Assembly (NCBI GenBank): GCA_036346405.1
Contig: CM070554.1
Span: forward strand, 43,423,058 to 43,487,057
Length of the DNA: 64,000 nucleotides
Direction: 5' to 3'
From: Phyllostachys edulis
Lineage: Eukaryota > Streptophyta > Magnoliopsida > Poales > Poaceae
Part shown: in pieces, positions 23,267 through 33,454 of the stretch
Layout: each line of letters starts with the position of its first letter
How positions within the stretch are numbered: the stretch's first letter is position 1
Notes under the pieces: generated by a model
What the model was told of the DNA's origin: nothing
Databases searched by the model: none
Seen by the model: the letters and a program-made list of their open reading frames with translations, nothing else
Made by a program: the position numbers and the translations under genes

Positions 23267-23967
23267 CTACTGCGTGGACTGGGGTCATCTGCCCTTCCTT
23301 GTGAGCTTGGCATTGTACTCCTCATCAGCCATCATTTTCCTCTTTTTCTCGCGCTCCCTCTCACGAGCCTCGTGCTTCCTGCGCCTGCACGCCTCGAGAT
23401 GGGCCTGCGTCTCCCACCGGATATGCTTGTTGTGCTCTTCGGTGTGGAGCTCCTCCTCCCTCCTCTCGCGATCCCTTTGGCATCCCACTCCTCGCAGTCA
23501 AGAGTCCACTAATCGTGTGGGTGGATCTCTAGGTTGATCTACTTACGGTAGCCACATAGCGGATCTGGGGACTATGGGTAGATGGGAGAGGTTGTTAGTG
23601 CGGACTTTGAAAGCGAAATGGTAAGAGAACATACTGTAACCTGTCCTTACCAGCTGCAGATAGTGGCTCGTGTCCCAACGGCAGTTGGGATAGTCGTAGG
23701 AGTAGTTCGTGCAACCCCAGTAACGCATGCTCGGGCTTAGCCGATGCTTGGACTTGAAGAACTTGCATTTGTCCCTGCACACAGAGAAGTGGCGTCTCCT
23801 CCTCGGGCGTGTTACGGCGAATGCTCGGTTGGGATGTTGTGGTAGGGGTTGCTGCTATGGAGGGCGACATCATTGCGGGGAGGTAGCCTCCTGGCATGCT
23901 CCCTTTGTTCCTCCTGGGCCGCATACTCCCTTTGCATTTCGTGGATCTCCTCCCAGTGCTTGTCCAT
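23267..23967 (-). pseudogene. GRF-like zinc finger / coiled-coil cargo gene (MULE-2 copy)
   Basis: On the minus strand the ATG at 23967 opens MDKHWEEIHEMQREYAAQEE, a charged helix, and the frame stops near 23812. A second frame then carries the finger: CRDKCKFFKSKHRLSPSMRY followed by WGCTNYSYDYPNCRWDTSHY. After an intron-like gap, RERREEELHTEEHNK and REREREKKRKMMADEEYNAK form a coiled coil that ends KGRWPQSTQ-stop (stop 23267-23269). Finger spacing and the C-terminus match the MULE-3 gene (RYW-x-C/Y, NY, DYP; KWPRSTQ-stop). A TATA-like CATATAAG at 24026-24033 sits about 60 bp upstream, preceded by ACGT repeats. Frame changes show it is broken. Function is unknown; GRF fingers bind nucleic acids in some families. 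Confidence 0.6.
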
Positions 23968-24025
23968 CTGAGCGAGGTTGTGTTGAAGTCTGGATGCAGG
24001 AGAACCCGCCGTGGAAGGGGTACTA

Positions 24026-24275
24026 CTTATATGCCGAGCTGGCACTGTGTACGCGGCTGAATTGTAATTCAGTTGAAGTAAATTCGTGTCTGCGAGGCAG
24101 CGGCCTTGAGGAGACTCGTTGTGTCACGTCGCTGCACAAAGTTGACTCGTTGGGTAATGAGGCATGGGAAGCAGACCCAAGGAGGAATCATGTGGCAGTA
24201 CTGCGTCAACTCTCTATGGGAAGCAGACTCATTGGGTCACGTCGCTGCGGGAATCGGCCTCGTCGGGTCACATCG
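24026..24275 (-). promoter_or_regulatory. promoter of the MULE-2 cargo gene: TATA box and ACGT repeat array
   Basis: TATA-like CATATAAG (minus strand, 24026-24033) lies about 60 bp before the ATG at 23967. Upstream, 24,075-24,270 holds several copies of GACGTGACCCAA-type sequence (for example GTCACGTCGCTG on the plus strand near 24,120 and 24,235), some degenerate. The same array and layout precede the MULE-3 cargo gene. Confidence 0.55.
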
Positions 24276-24639
24276 TCCTTAAAAGCTAGGGAGGTAGAGT
24301 TGTCATTTCCCTTTGAATCGTGTAGTCTTATCATTCGAAAAAGTTAGCATCGCAGTGTGTTATCTTGTCGTTCTGAAAATTTGAAGACGTTTTCATACAT
24401 AAAATTTGAAGCGTTACAAGCTTATATGATACACGCGTTGACTCCCTCGGGATTTACAATCATTACATGAACTAATTTAAGACCTTTTCATACATAAAAT
24501 TAGAAGCCCGAGTTCACATGATACAATATGGCTCACTCGTTTTAGTCTAAGCCACTACCCTCTGCTCATTGCGGTGGCCTCCGTGTGCGCCTGGATGTCT
24601 TGTGTCAGGCATACCCCGTGGAGTACGTGAAATGGTCGG
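24276..24639. other. intergenic segment of MULE-2
   Basis: AT-rich DNA between the 3' end of the PMD pseudogene and the ACGT array. The phrase TTTTCATACATAAAATT[TA]GAAG is repeated (24,391 and 24,486). No coding signal is seen. Confidence 0.35.
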
Positions 24640-27175
24640 GTGAGCGCGTGTCCGTTCAAAGGGGGTATGGAGACCGTTGAGGTGGCGGAGGTGCACCGGT
24701 AGGCTCAGTATAGCCTAGTAGAGTCTGGTAAGCGTACATGTCGTCGTGATGAGGCATACCAGCCTGGGGGACACCTCTAAAGAAATCATGAGCGATGGGC
24801 TCGAAAAATTCACTCCCAGGGTACGATGCTTGCAACTCCGGTTGCACTGATGAGCTCTGCCCTTGGAGGTAGGGGGTGCCAGCCAACCCAGAGGAGCTCT
24901 ACCCTTGAACGTATGGTGGGACAGCGAACCCGGAGGAGCTCTGCCCTGTGTAAACTCCAAACCCTGGCTGTCATGCTTCATACCTTGATGGCGTGTACTG
25001 CTCTCTGGTAGGAGCTAGGAGGCCCGTGTCATCATCATCAGTTGTCGTGAATTGGCTATCACCCCCACGGTCAACTGAAGGCTGCAAGATAGAATGATGT
25101 TAATACAGATAAACACTCGGGATGTGAACTGAGAATCTCGTACCTCCTAGATGTCCAGTGCAGATGACCGACGGGGAGCGCTAGTCTATGTATCGAACGC
25201 GGCCGGTAGAAGTGATTCATCCCGACAGACCTGTAGCGGGAGAATGACATGATATTAGCGCAACGTATGGCATAACCAAAAATGTAACGTAGATTTGTAC
25301 ATAACATACCTCCCCGCCAACCTGGCCCGCGGATGACCTACGGGGAACGCTATGACGTCTGAACTCGCTAGGTCTTGCTAACCTAGCGGGTGAGCACGCC
25401 CCCCCCACACCCCCCACTTGGTGCCCGATGTGCAGGACGTCGTTCGTCGAACGACCGCAACTCAAGTTCTTTACTATCTTCTTCAACTCCACGGTGACGT
25501 ACCTCAAAGTTTTCAGCATCCCCGCCAATGTTCTGTCTAGGTTGTCGATGGCGGCCTCTGATCCGCCCAAGATGTGATGCGCCCGCTCCAACTATAGTGA
25601 CGTACATAACATGTTCATTAACGAATAATACAAATATTGTTAATGAAACGACCAAAGGTTGTAAGTGTCCTACGCTGTCGTCATGCCGCGAAGCGTTGTG
25701 ATGATCGTACATGCGGCAAAGGCTCTCCTGGTGCGTCTCCTCTCATACCAGCTCCAGGCACTCCGATGGAGGAATGGTGAGTCTTGCGCGCGTACGTGGC
25801 ACGTACCACTACAAGTACGCACCATATGTCTCAAGGTCGTACGGACGCCGCTTAATTAAGACATCCATGTGTGCCTCCTCCATCCATGCGGCAGTCCACT
25901 CTTGTTGGACTGGGCGCCAATCCTTTATATGCCCACCCACCCTCGATTGCCTGCATTTTCGAAATGATTGATGTTACAAAAGAAGACGTAAGAACTGTAA
26001 ACATTACTCGAATGAAGTTTGACTCACAGATGTACGGTTCGCTACAAGAGCCTACCGTCCGGGGCACGACCTGGTACGAACCAAGCTGGCGCATTATGCG
26101 CTGCGGCGCATAAGGCTCCACCATATGTGCGAACACCAAGTGGCAAGTCGTCCTCCATAACCCGATGTCCTAGATGCATTGCACGGACAGCCCGTGCGAC
26201 GCTACCATGTGCACGAACTGTGGATACCATAGATTCCATATGATGCCACTCTCGTGTCGTGGTATAATGAGTAGCACCTCACCAGCCTGTCCTTGGCCCA
26301 GCGCAGACGGCCAACAATCCACTATGAGCCCATGGTGGGCCTGTCTATCACGTCGATCGAGGGGGCGTATGGGTGCACCGCTCTCTCGATGGACGGCAGC
26401 CCAACCAGAAGTGCTCCCAACTCCATAGCTGCAGGAGCACATAGCAAAGGGCCAGGCTGGGGGGTACCACCAGTGCCGCGCCGTGAAGCATCACACAACC
26501 CTGGTATGTGGCGCAAAGGACGATTGACCCCCAGCTATACTAAGGCATCGGCCCAGCCCCCACGTCAACCAACGACTCAGCGAAGCGGACGTAGCTAGGG
26601 TAGCACCAATCACCCTGTGTGGTTAAAAACAGGACCCAACCAAAGAGCTGAAGAAGGTAAGCTACTAGGTGTGTCCTAACGACCTTGTCAGGTGCACCCT
26701 GCGGGCAATCATCGAACTGCCTTAGCCAAGCCCGAGGACGCCATGTGCACCCTCCGAGAGAGGTTAGCCGAACCGCTTCTCCAGCATGGCCTTTCAATGC
26801 GCCGGCGGAGGACCCTGAACAAGTGGCTCACCTCGGATCAAGAGACCAGTCAAGAGCGAGACATCCTGCAAGGTGACCGTCATCTCACCCCACTGAAAGT
26901 GGAAGGTGTGCGTCTCGAGCTTGTCAACAAATGCCGACAGTAGGCTGCGTCTAGGAGGAACCAGCGTCCGAGGGACACTAGCCTCGCAAAGGGCAACAAG
27001 CCCGTATCTCGGAGGATCGAGATGTAGTGACCGTCCAACTCCTAGGAATCCCTCCCCGCCCGAAGCTACAGGGGCAATGGTCTATCTGTGTCACCAGCGA
27101 TCCACAGTTTGCACCGGTGGTCCTCATCATAGAAGTGTTCCAGAAGCGCCGGTAGAGACATAGCTTGCAACACAT
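24640..27175 (-). pseudogene. Plant mobile domain (PMD) protein, MULE-2 copy, decayed
   Basis: Reading the minus strand from about 27,175, pieces in shifting frames match the MULE-1 PMD gene. LRDTGLLPF lies near 27,000; HLVAYLLQLFGWVLFLTTQG lies at about 26,640-26,700, followed by C-Y-P-S-Y. PGLCDASRRGTGG lies near 26,500, WYPQFVHMVASHGLSVQC near 26,200, and VFAHMVEPYAPQRIMRQLGS at about 26,130-26,075. A Pro/Tyr/Gln-rich C-terminal region (GTPYLQGQSSSV, DMYAYQTLLGYTEPTGAPPP) lies at 24,650-24,890. Introns are likely between these blocks. Many frameshifts and stops make it a pseudogene. Order and orientation relative to the GRF-like gene (PMD first, GRF-like second) are the same as in MULE-1. 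Confidence 0.7.
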
Positions 27176-28140
27176 GAAATAGACGGAATATTAGTGAGAA
27201 GATTGATAATGACTATAAAATAACTAGCACGAAATAAATTAGTTGCATGAATAACTAGCAGTGCATGCTGTCGTTATTTAAAATTAATTAATTAAGCCAA
27301 ACTAATTATTTCGTAACTAATTAACCTCGCCTCAATAATTACGCACATTAACCCCTGTTCTTTCCCTTTGCTAAAAAATATTAATTGCATATATGTGTGT
27401 TCATTGCATGGTGCATGCAGACTTGAGTACGTAGCAACTAATTGCTTGCATGGTAACTAGCAGTACATGTTGTCATTATTTTGGCCAGCATGTGCATACA
27501 TACTAGAATAACTTGCATGTCATTATGAACTACCATAAAATAATTAGTTGCATGAATAACTAGCAGTGCATGCTTTCATTATTTTTCTATTTTCTAATTG
27601 TTTAAAACTAATTAATTTAGACAAACTAATTATTTTGTAACTAATTAACCTCGCCAGTAGTAAGTGCATCGCATGACATTTTCTTAACTATAAATTAGAG
27701 ATTTAGAACTAATTATTTACGTAACATTAGGTAAATTGGCTTCTAACGAAGAATTTACGAACAACAAAAAATTGCTACGCAGTCAATAAATAATTGACGA
27801 ACGATCAAGTTTGTGGCCAAAAAATTGGCTTCTTAGTACATTACTAAACCTAGCAAACCTAACTACTTAAGTACGCTTGTTGGTAAATTGGTAAACCTAG
27901 CACCTAACTACTTAAGTACACAGTTAATAAATAATTTATGAACAATAAAAAATTTGCTAAATTGGCTTATAATGACGGCAGCGGTTAATAAGGCTAAAAT
28001 GTCCTCGGAAATATAATCAACACAGAGAGCAACCGAAAGTGAGAGTGAGCAAATGAGAAAATGAGCGACTGCGAAATGAAATCGCGCTCGTCGCTAGCTA
28101 ATTTATAGCTGAGAGGGAATCCTTCCTCGTGCGCGATCAG
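27176..28140 (-). promoter_or_regulatory. upstream region of the MULE-2 PMD gene with TATA box and leader intron
   Basis: Minus-strand AGCTATAAAT at 28101-28110 is a good TATA box. It is followed by a leader rich in GAGCGCGATTTCATTTCGC and CTCACTCTCACTTTC, similar in style to the MULE-1 transposase leader. AT-rich intron-like DNA then runs to 27,180 and contains a direct repeat of about 100-120 bp (27,232-27,332 and 27,532-27,655) around AACTAGCAGTGCATGCT and GTAACTAATTAACCTCGCC. Confidence 0.45.
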
Positions 28141-28309
28141 TTTTAATTTGTATGCGGCAGACAAGGATTAGACAGGGAGACGTGGAATAGACAGATGTGA
28201 CGGGATAATAATATTGCTCGGTGGAGCTTTTGGTGGAAAAGAAAAATGGATTGATTGGTGGAGCTTTAGGTGGAAAAGAAAGGCGAGAAAATTTTAATCA
28301 ACACTAAGC

Positions 28310-28682
28310 TTATATAAAATTGCGATAAAAATTATAGACGAATATGGAAAATTTACACAAGCAAATACACTGTGTCAGGAGGCTCCACGTAAAATTTCAT
28401 AATTTTTTGAAGTCGTTTTCTATATTTTAAAATTCAAACGAAAATCGCTGAAACCGGACAAAACCCTAACCCTAATTCCGGTCTAACCTAAAGGGGACAC
28501 GTGGCGGCCCGTGGGCGCTACCGCACGGCTGCTGTGCGGCAGCGGCGACGTGGTAGGTGCAGGGCGCCTCCACGTGATGGTCGTGCGGACACGACACTAT
28601 TTTTGCAAAAAAAAAAAAAAATCTAACACCACTTTTTCTATCGATACGGTGCCAAAAAAAATGTTAATACTATCATTGTTTC
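28310..28682 (-). repeat. MULE-2 right terminal inverted repeat
   Basis: Inverted partner of 22229-22640, with the shared subterminal module at 28,361-28,412 (ACACTGTGTCAGGAGGCTCC then AAAATTTCATAATTTTTTGA), a telobox (AAACCCTAACCCTAAT) at about 28,460 and the GC-rich GCTACCGCACGG block. It ends at 28,682; the 9-bp target duplication copy GTTAGGTGC is at 28,683-28,691. Confidence 0.8.
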
Positions 28683-28691
28683 GTTAGGTGC

Positions 28692-28986
28692 AGCTCCCTC
28701 TCATCCTATATTCCCAATCAACGCTCACACAGAGAAGGAGCACCAAAAGCAGCAGCAACATAGAGAGAGAAAAGAACGGAGATCTGCAGATCAAGGGAGA
28801 GGAACAACAGCTCCACTTCGATCCCCTCTCTCTTCGATCTATACCTTACTCTTATTCACGCGCTATATACTAGTGCTGTGCCTGTGCTACAGTCTCCCAT
28901 CTCCAGAGCTAGCTCTAGTGGTGGTGGTGGCCAAGAGGAGAATTATCCGGGGTGCAGGAAGGAGAGATGGCGTGGTGGGCGGGAGC
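28692..28986 (+). promoter_or_regulatory. proximal promoter / 5' UTR of the AHL gene
   Basis: Only about 295 bp of non-transposon DNA separates MULE-2 from the start codon. It is CT- and GA-rich, with CACACAGAGAAGGAGCACC and GAGAGAGAAAAG, like a grass 5' leader. CTATATAC at 28,863-28,870 could be a TATA box, giving a leader of roughly 90 nt. Alternatively the whole segment is leader and the promoter lies beyond the insertion. GTGCTACAG at about 28,885-28,893 resembles a splice acceptor. An out-of-frame ATG in good context lies at 28,967. Confidence 0.4.
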
Positions 28987-29925
28987 ATGGGCGGCTTGGA
29001 CCTCCGCAACCACCTCTCTCAGTTCGGTCCCGCCGGCACCGGCCCCATGGGCGCCGGCCAGCCGGCCCCGACGACACCAAACAGTAGCGGTAGTAACAAC
29101 CATGATGACTCTTCAGGCGCGGCCCAGGACTCCCCCACCGCCGGCGCAGGTGAGAACTCGCCCACCCCCAACGCCACCTCGGGCGCGTCTGGCGGCGGCG
29201 GTGGGGGATCGTCGTCAGGGAGGCGGCCGAGGGGGAGGCCGCCAGGGTCCAAGAACAAGCCTAAGCCACCGATCATCATCACGCGGGAGAGCCCCAACGC
29301 GCTGCGGTCGCATGTGTTGGAGATCGCCGGCGGCGCAGACATCATGGAAGCGATAGCAACGTTCGCGCGCCGCCGACAGCGCGGGGTGTCCTTGATCTCC
29401 GGCAGCGGCGTCGTCGCCAACGTTACCCTGCGTCAGCCCGCGGCGCCGCCCGGGACCGTCGTCACGCTCCACGGCCGCTTCGAGATCCTGTCCCTCTCCG
29501 GCGCTTTCCTCCCTGCGCCGTGCCCACCCGGCGCCACGGGCATGGCCATCTACCTTGCCGGCGGGCAGGGCCAGGTCATCGGAGGCACAGTCGTCGGGGA
29601 GCTCATTGCGTCGGGCCCCGTCATGGTCGTGGCGGCCACCTTCTCCAACGCCACCTACGAGCGCCTCCCACTCGCCGATGACGAGCCTGGCGAGGCGGCT
29701 GCTGCTGCAGCCGCCGCAGCTGCTGGGTGTGACGGGATGCAGCTGCCGGAGGGATCGCCACCGGGAGGCAATGGCGGGGCCGCTGCGGCGGCGGGCGTGC
29801 CTGGACTGCCAGACCCCACGTCAATGCCATTCTACAACCTGCCGCCGAACCTGATGACCAACGGCGGCGGCCAGATGGCGCACGAGGTGTTTGGGTCGTT
29901 CCGGCCGCCACCGCCGGCCTTCTAG
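28987..29925 (+). CDS. AHL: AT-hook motif nuclear-localized (AHL) protein, clade A type
   Basis: Intact intronless frame of 312 residues. The first in-frame ATG is 28987 (MGGLDLRNHLSQFG); the open frame upstream has only non-ATG codons. Residues 15-78 are a low-complexity Gly/Ser/Pro/Asn region. Residues 79-93 hold one type-I AT hook (PRGRPPGSKNKPK), which binds the minor groove of AT-rich DNA. Residues 97-230 form a PPC/DUF296 domain with the diagnostic GRFEIL (163-168) followed by SLSGAF, the oligomerisation and partner-binding core. Poly-Ala at 237-246 and 265-269 and a Pro-rich end (PPPPAF) follow. A single hook, an intronless gene and a type-A PPC fit clade-A AHLs, nuclear regulators of growth and inflorescence development that include maize BAF1 and rice DP1; which member this is cannot be told here. 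GC-rich coding as in grasses. MULE-2 sits just upstream. Confidence 0.95.
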   Translation: MGGLDLRNHLSQFGPAGTGPMGAGQPAPTTPNSSGSNNHDDSSGAAQDSPTAGAGENSPTPNATSGASGGGGGGSSSGRRPRGRPPGSKNKPKPPIIITRESPNALRSHVLEIAGGADIMEAIATFARRRQRGVSLISGSGVVANVTLRQPAAPPGTVVTLHGRFEILSLSGAFLPAPCPPGATGMAIYLAGGQGQVIGGTVVGELIASGPVMVVAATFSNATYERLPLADDEPGEAAAAAAAAAAGCDGMQLPEGSPPGGNGGAAAAAGVPGLPDPTSMPFYNLPPNLMTNGGGQMAHEVFGSFRPPPPAF

Positions 29926-30766
29926 CTAGGTCTCTCCCTCTTTTCTTGTTCCTTTCTTGCTACCTCCTTTACATCTCAGTGTGATCTCCTTGTTTACTTG
30001 TTGCTGTTTAATTAGTTAGCTTTTGATTGCTAGTGCCCTTAAACCTTAATTAGGCATAAAGGAGAAACTCCAATTTGATCTCGTCATGATTATATTTTCC
30101 TTTCCTTAATTAGATAATATCGATCAGACTGCCACTGTCATCTGTTGATCTTTCATATATGTTTGTATATATACATTTCAATCTCATGCGTCTTGACTGT
30201 ATGGTTTTTCTGCCTGTGTAAAATAATGTATTAGTCGTGTCATTAATTACATATAAAAATTAAAAGAACTGCGTGTTTCACTAGTTACAGGTCCTGGCAT
30301 TTTAGCGTTCTTCCCATCTTATATACACATTTGTATCGATTCAGCAGAGACAAGTCAACTTGATATACCACAATTTCGCATAAATATGTATTTTGTTACA
30401 TGTTTTGCTGCACATGGCAGAAAGGGTGCTGATAGCAGGTAAACAATGAGTTTAAGTGCATGTAGAACAATGATTAGTGGTCACTATTAATATAGTTTAG
30501 GATCCATGAATGTTCTTATTGCCTGACAAGAGAGTATATGCACTTTGTCAATATTATGTGCTTGTCATGCATGGAGATGCCTGGCCTCACATCAGAGGAG
30601 GCAGTTCGCTGGTCCAAGGGTCCTTTCTTGCTCTTGCATGTGTAGGTGGCTTAATGAGCCCATGCAGGGAAGTTACCAACTTTATGGACAAAGGTTTGGC
30701 AACTGGCATATTGTGAACATTGGTAGCTAGTGGCATTTTATTCATAGGTTACTGCCTCAGTACCCT
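29926..30766 (+). other. AHL 3' UTR and downstream DNA
   Basis: After the TAG stop the sequence becomes T-rich and AT-rich (CTCCCTCTTTTCTTG...). No canonical AATAAA is evident close to the stop; AT-rich near-upstream elements such as AAAATAATGTA occur near 30,220. The short frame at 30,510-30,716 shows no family motif. Confidence 0.4.
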
Positions 30767-31082
30767 GTTGATTTCTTTCTTTTGTCTTTTTTTTTAATGT
30801 CTGGGATTTTTTCTCATTCTGTCCACATTAAAGAAGAAGAAACACCCTACCCGCGAGGCACTCACGGAAACAGCGCTCGAACCGTGGTAGATTAGGAGCC
30901 TAAAGCTCTCCTATGCCACTGTGCCCCTACAGTCCTCCACCTGAGCCCCAGCCTAAGCCTCATAAAACCCGGGTGAGACACCCAAATGTCAGGCCCCCAG
31001 GCTTCGAGCACGGGTGGGCTTGGGCGGACGCCGCTGCACTAGCCAGTCGAGCATCAGCTCGCTTGTCGTTGATTTCTTTCTT
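30767..31082 (-). mobile_element. SINE (tRNA-derived type) with 15-bp target duplication, minus strand
   Basis: The body at 30,782-31,067 is bracketed by perfect 15-bp direct repeats GTTGATTTCTTTCTT at 30,767-30,781 and 31,068-31,082. Read on the minus strand it starts ACAAGCGAGCTGATGCTCGA, with an A-box-like TGGCTAGTGCAGCGG and a B-box-like GTGCTCGAAGCC in the first 80 bases, as in tRNA-derived SINEs. It ends in an A-rich tail (AAAAAAAAAGACAAA). Length, internal pol III boxes, tail and long target duplication all fit LINE-mediated retroposition. The perfect duplication suggests a fairly recent event. Confidence 0.7.
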
Positions 31083-33088
31083 GAATATTCATTTTGTGGA
31101 TGAGGTTGCTTATTGTCTATAGATGATAAGATGTTACTTCACAGTTCGTCTTACATTAATAATGGTCATTAAACTTCAAACTTGTGAATGCTGAGCCTAG
31201 TTAGCAATAGCTAAAATCGAATTAATTTCAAGACAATCCTATCAAGTTACACCATGCATGGATATATTGTACATATTGCAAATCTTTAGTTATGGTCTTT
31301 CGGACTGCCACCTTTTGGATATGTATATATGCACATCATGGTGGTGATTAGCTAAGCACTGGTTGGTGAAACCAACAACAATTTAGCACCAGATGTGTAG
31401 TAGTAACAGTAAAGGTGGCAATAGAAAGTGAATTATAGAGGTATATGTACTGTGAAATAATGTATTTCTCTATGACAAATTGACTTGATTTAATGCTATT
31501 GACAGGTTGACAAAGTCATATATACATGACACATTATTGGTGCCACATGTCCTTTGTAACATGGTACTATAGATTTTAAATATGTGCATTTGCCATTTGA
31601 TAGTTGACAATCTAACTTCTAGTTCCAAGTTCATGCATGTGAGTTGACCTTCGGGTACATCTTGCATGCTTATCTTGTTTTGTTTTTTCTGTTTTCTGTC
31701 CGAGGTGATCAGTGCAAACAATTGACTAGGATCCTCAAATTAATGATGTTTTCATGCCCCAATTGCCTGCATAATTTGTTTGTTTTCACTCAATTCTCAA
31801 TAAACAAAGCATACTAATAGTAAAATATATTGGTTTATCAACTGAAGATGTTAAAGAAAGCATCCCTGTATATAATTTATGGTGTTTATTTATATTTGAC
31901 CTTTTTAAAATTGTATATGCTTATCAGTAGTCTGTTTTCAAGTACATAATGAAAGAAAAATATTTAAGATGCTGTGATTGATATGCACACATGTGATTGT
32001 TTTATCCCTTCTTCCGAAGAAATATATTCTATTAAACAAATAGGAAAACTCTCTTCTCACTGCACATATCTTCTACAATCCAAAAAAAAATGAAACTGCA
32101 CAAATCATGAGATTTAATTGATACAGATTTAATTCACTGTTGCTACTTTTATTAGTTTAAATGTATTTAGGAGAAACTGTAACTCTGTAAGGGCGACCAC
32201 TACAGCGTATATTTTAATTAATTTAAATTTCGTCATGTCATGTTTTCAAAAAAAATGTAGAAGCATTTATTCCAATGTTTAAATTGTGCAAATATCAGTT
32301 AAATCACGAACTTAGAAGTAGCCATATGATTCTTTGCATAAAATTTAAAAGCATATGTGAGTGTATATAGATGGATTGGATCAAATCACTACTCTGTTAA
32401 CTTCTCATTTACTTTAGGATCTTTGTCGTTTATTTTCAGTGGTGGATTTAAACATCGTTTTTCTATATGTAAAAAACCATTGCGTAAGTATGATGTTGGA
32501 ATAGTGTAAGATGCTTTAGTAAAATTAAGACTGAATCGTTTATTGAACTAAATCACTATGACAGTTGAAAACTAGGAAATAAAAAATAAAACGAGGCAAT
32601 CCGCTATGCCGCTGCGTTCTAGAAATTCTAGACAAGCCCCGCAAAACAGCAAATTCATATATATCATGTGATTGTAAAACACGGAAATTCTAGTTGCAAC
32701 ACTAAAATTTCTAAATAAGGCACCTGTGTAAAATTGAAACTTTTTGGTATATGCTGCTGCTTGAATGGCATATCCAGATATTTTCTTTCTGCGTATGTGA
32801 TCAGTATTTGTTATGTAATGGCGTTTTACAAAATACAAACCTTTAGATTGTTATGGCACAGTATATCTCGATTTTCCTAATATTTATTATACAAACTCTT
32901 TTTCTTCCCAGCGTTTTATTATTACACAAACTTTATGCTTCAAATTATAGAATGCCCTTAAATTTCAAAGGAAAAACAATAGGCTCATGTTGGTTCGACA
33001 ATGGAACAATTGAAATCATTACATGAATGATAATCCATAGCTGTTTTCTTCGTCCTTTCTCAGAACTTTCATTTTGGGCATGCTGCAG
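31083..33088. other. intergenic AT-rich DNA, nothing recognised
   Basis: AT-rich sequence without coding signal, clear repeats or RNA gene. The two longest minus-strand frames (31,470-31,721 and 32,572-32,838) have no recognisable domain and no codon bias that I can see. Confidence 0.5.
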
Positions 33089-33454
33089 CAGATCATCGAA
33101 TTTTTTTATTAAATAATCATTTTTTAAATTTTATTTTAAAGTTAACTTTTGGCGTACTTTATTTCTAATTCTGATCTCTTTGGTCACGTTGCTGTCACAT
33201 CAGGCCGTATCTGAAGCAAACTCTTGTTACGCCACCCCTCATAGTATGACAGTGTTGTTTGGTCATACCACGTGATCATGATGTGATCAAAAGTGTTATT
33301 TAGCGGACTTATCTTATAGTGTGACAACGTTGGTTTGTCACATCACGGGTGGCGGTGTGATCAAAGGGGTCAAAATTGTAAATAAAGTACGCTGGGTTAA
33401 CTTTAAAATAAAAATTAAAAATGGGTTAATTAATAATAAAAAAACCCAGATCAT
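33089..33454. mobile_element. MITE with about 75-bp terminal inverted repeats and 8-bp target duplication
   Basis: Body at 33,097-33,446 (350 bp). The arms share TTTTATTTTAAAGTTAAC and GCGTACTTTATTT near both ends in inverse orientation, over roughly 75 bp. CAGATCAT flanks both sides (33,089-33,096 and 33,447-33,454); extending by one base gives 8 of 9. An 8-bp duplication suggests hAT, a 9-bp one Mutator; I cannot decide. The interior also holds two imperfect copies of TATAGTGTGACA[AG]-type sequence. Confidence 0.75.

Larger units (their letters stand above)
22229..28682 (-). mobile_element. MULE-2: Mutator-like element with PMD and GRF-like cargo, no transposase
   Basis: The 6.45-kb element has TIRs of about 400 bp. 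The left outer sequence AAATTTTTGGCAGTATTAA pairs with the right, in reverse complement, GAAACAATGATAGTATTAA. Further in, CCGTGCGGTAGCGCCCA, GCCGCCACGTGTCC and GTGGAG[TC]CTCC match in both arms. Target duplications match at 7 of 9 bases. Both recognisable genes are on the minus strand: a PMD pseudogene (24640-27175) and a GRF-like cargo pseudogene (23267-23967). No MULE transposase can be read on either strand, so movement would have depended on one supplied from elsewhere. The right end lies about 300 bp from the AHL start codon. Confidence 0.8.

Noticed and set aside
28690..28872. Short open frame as a separate gene before AHL
   Set aside because: Lies in CT/GA-rich leader sequence and has no family resemblance.
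28873..28986. N-terminal extension of the AHL protein upstream of 28,987
   Set aside because: The upstream codons are in frame but include no ATG, and the encoded segment does not resemble AHL N-termini.
30830..31067. A genuine tRNA gene
   Set aside because: Pol III box-like motifs are present but no cloverleaf with acceptor stem is visible; the A-rich tail and 15-bp duplication show a SINE.
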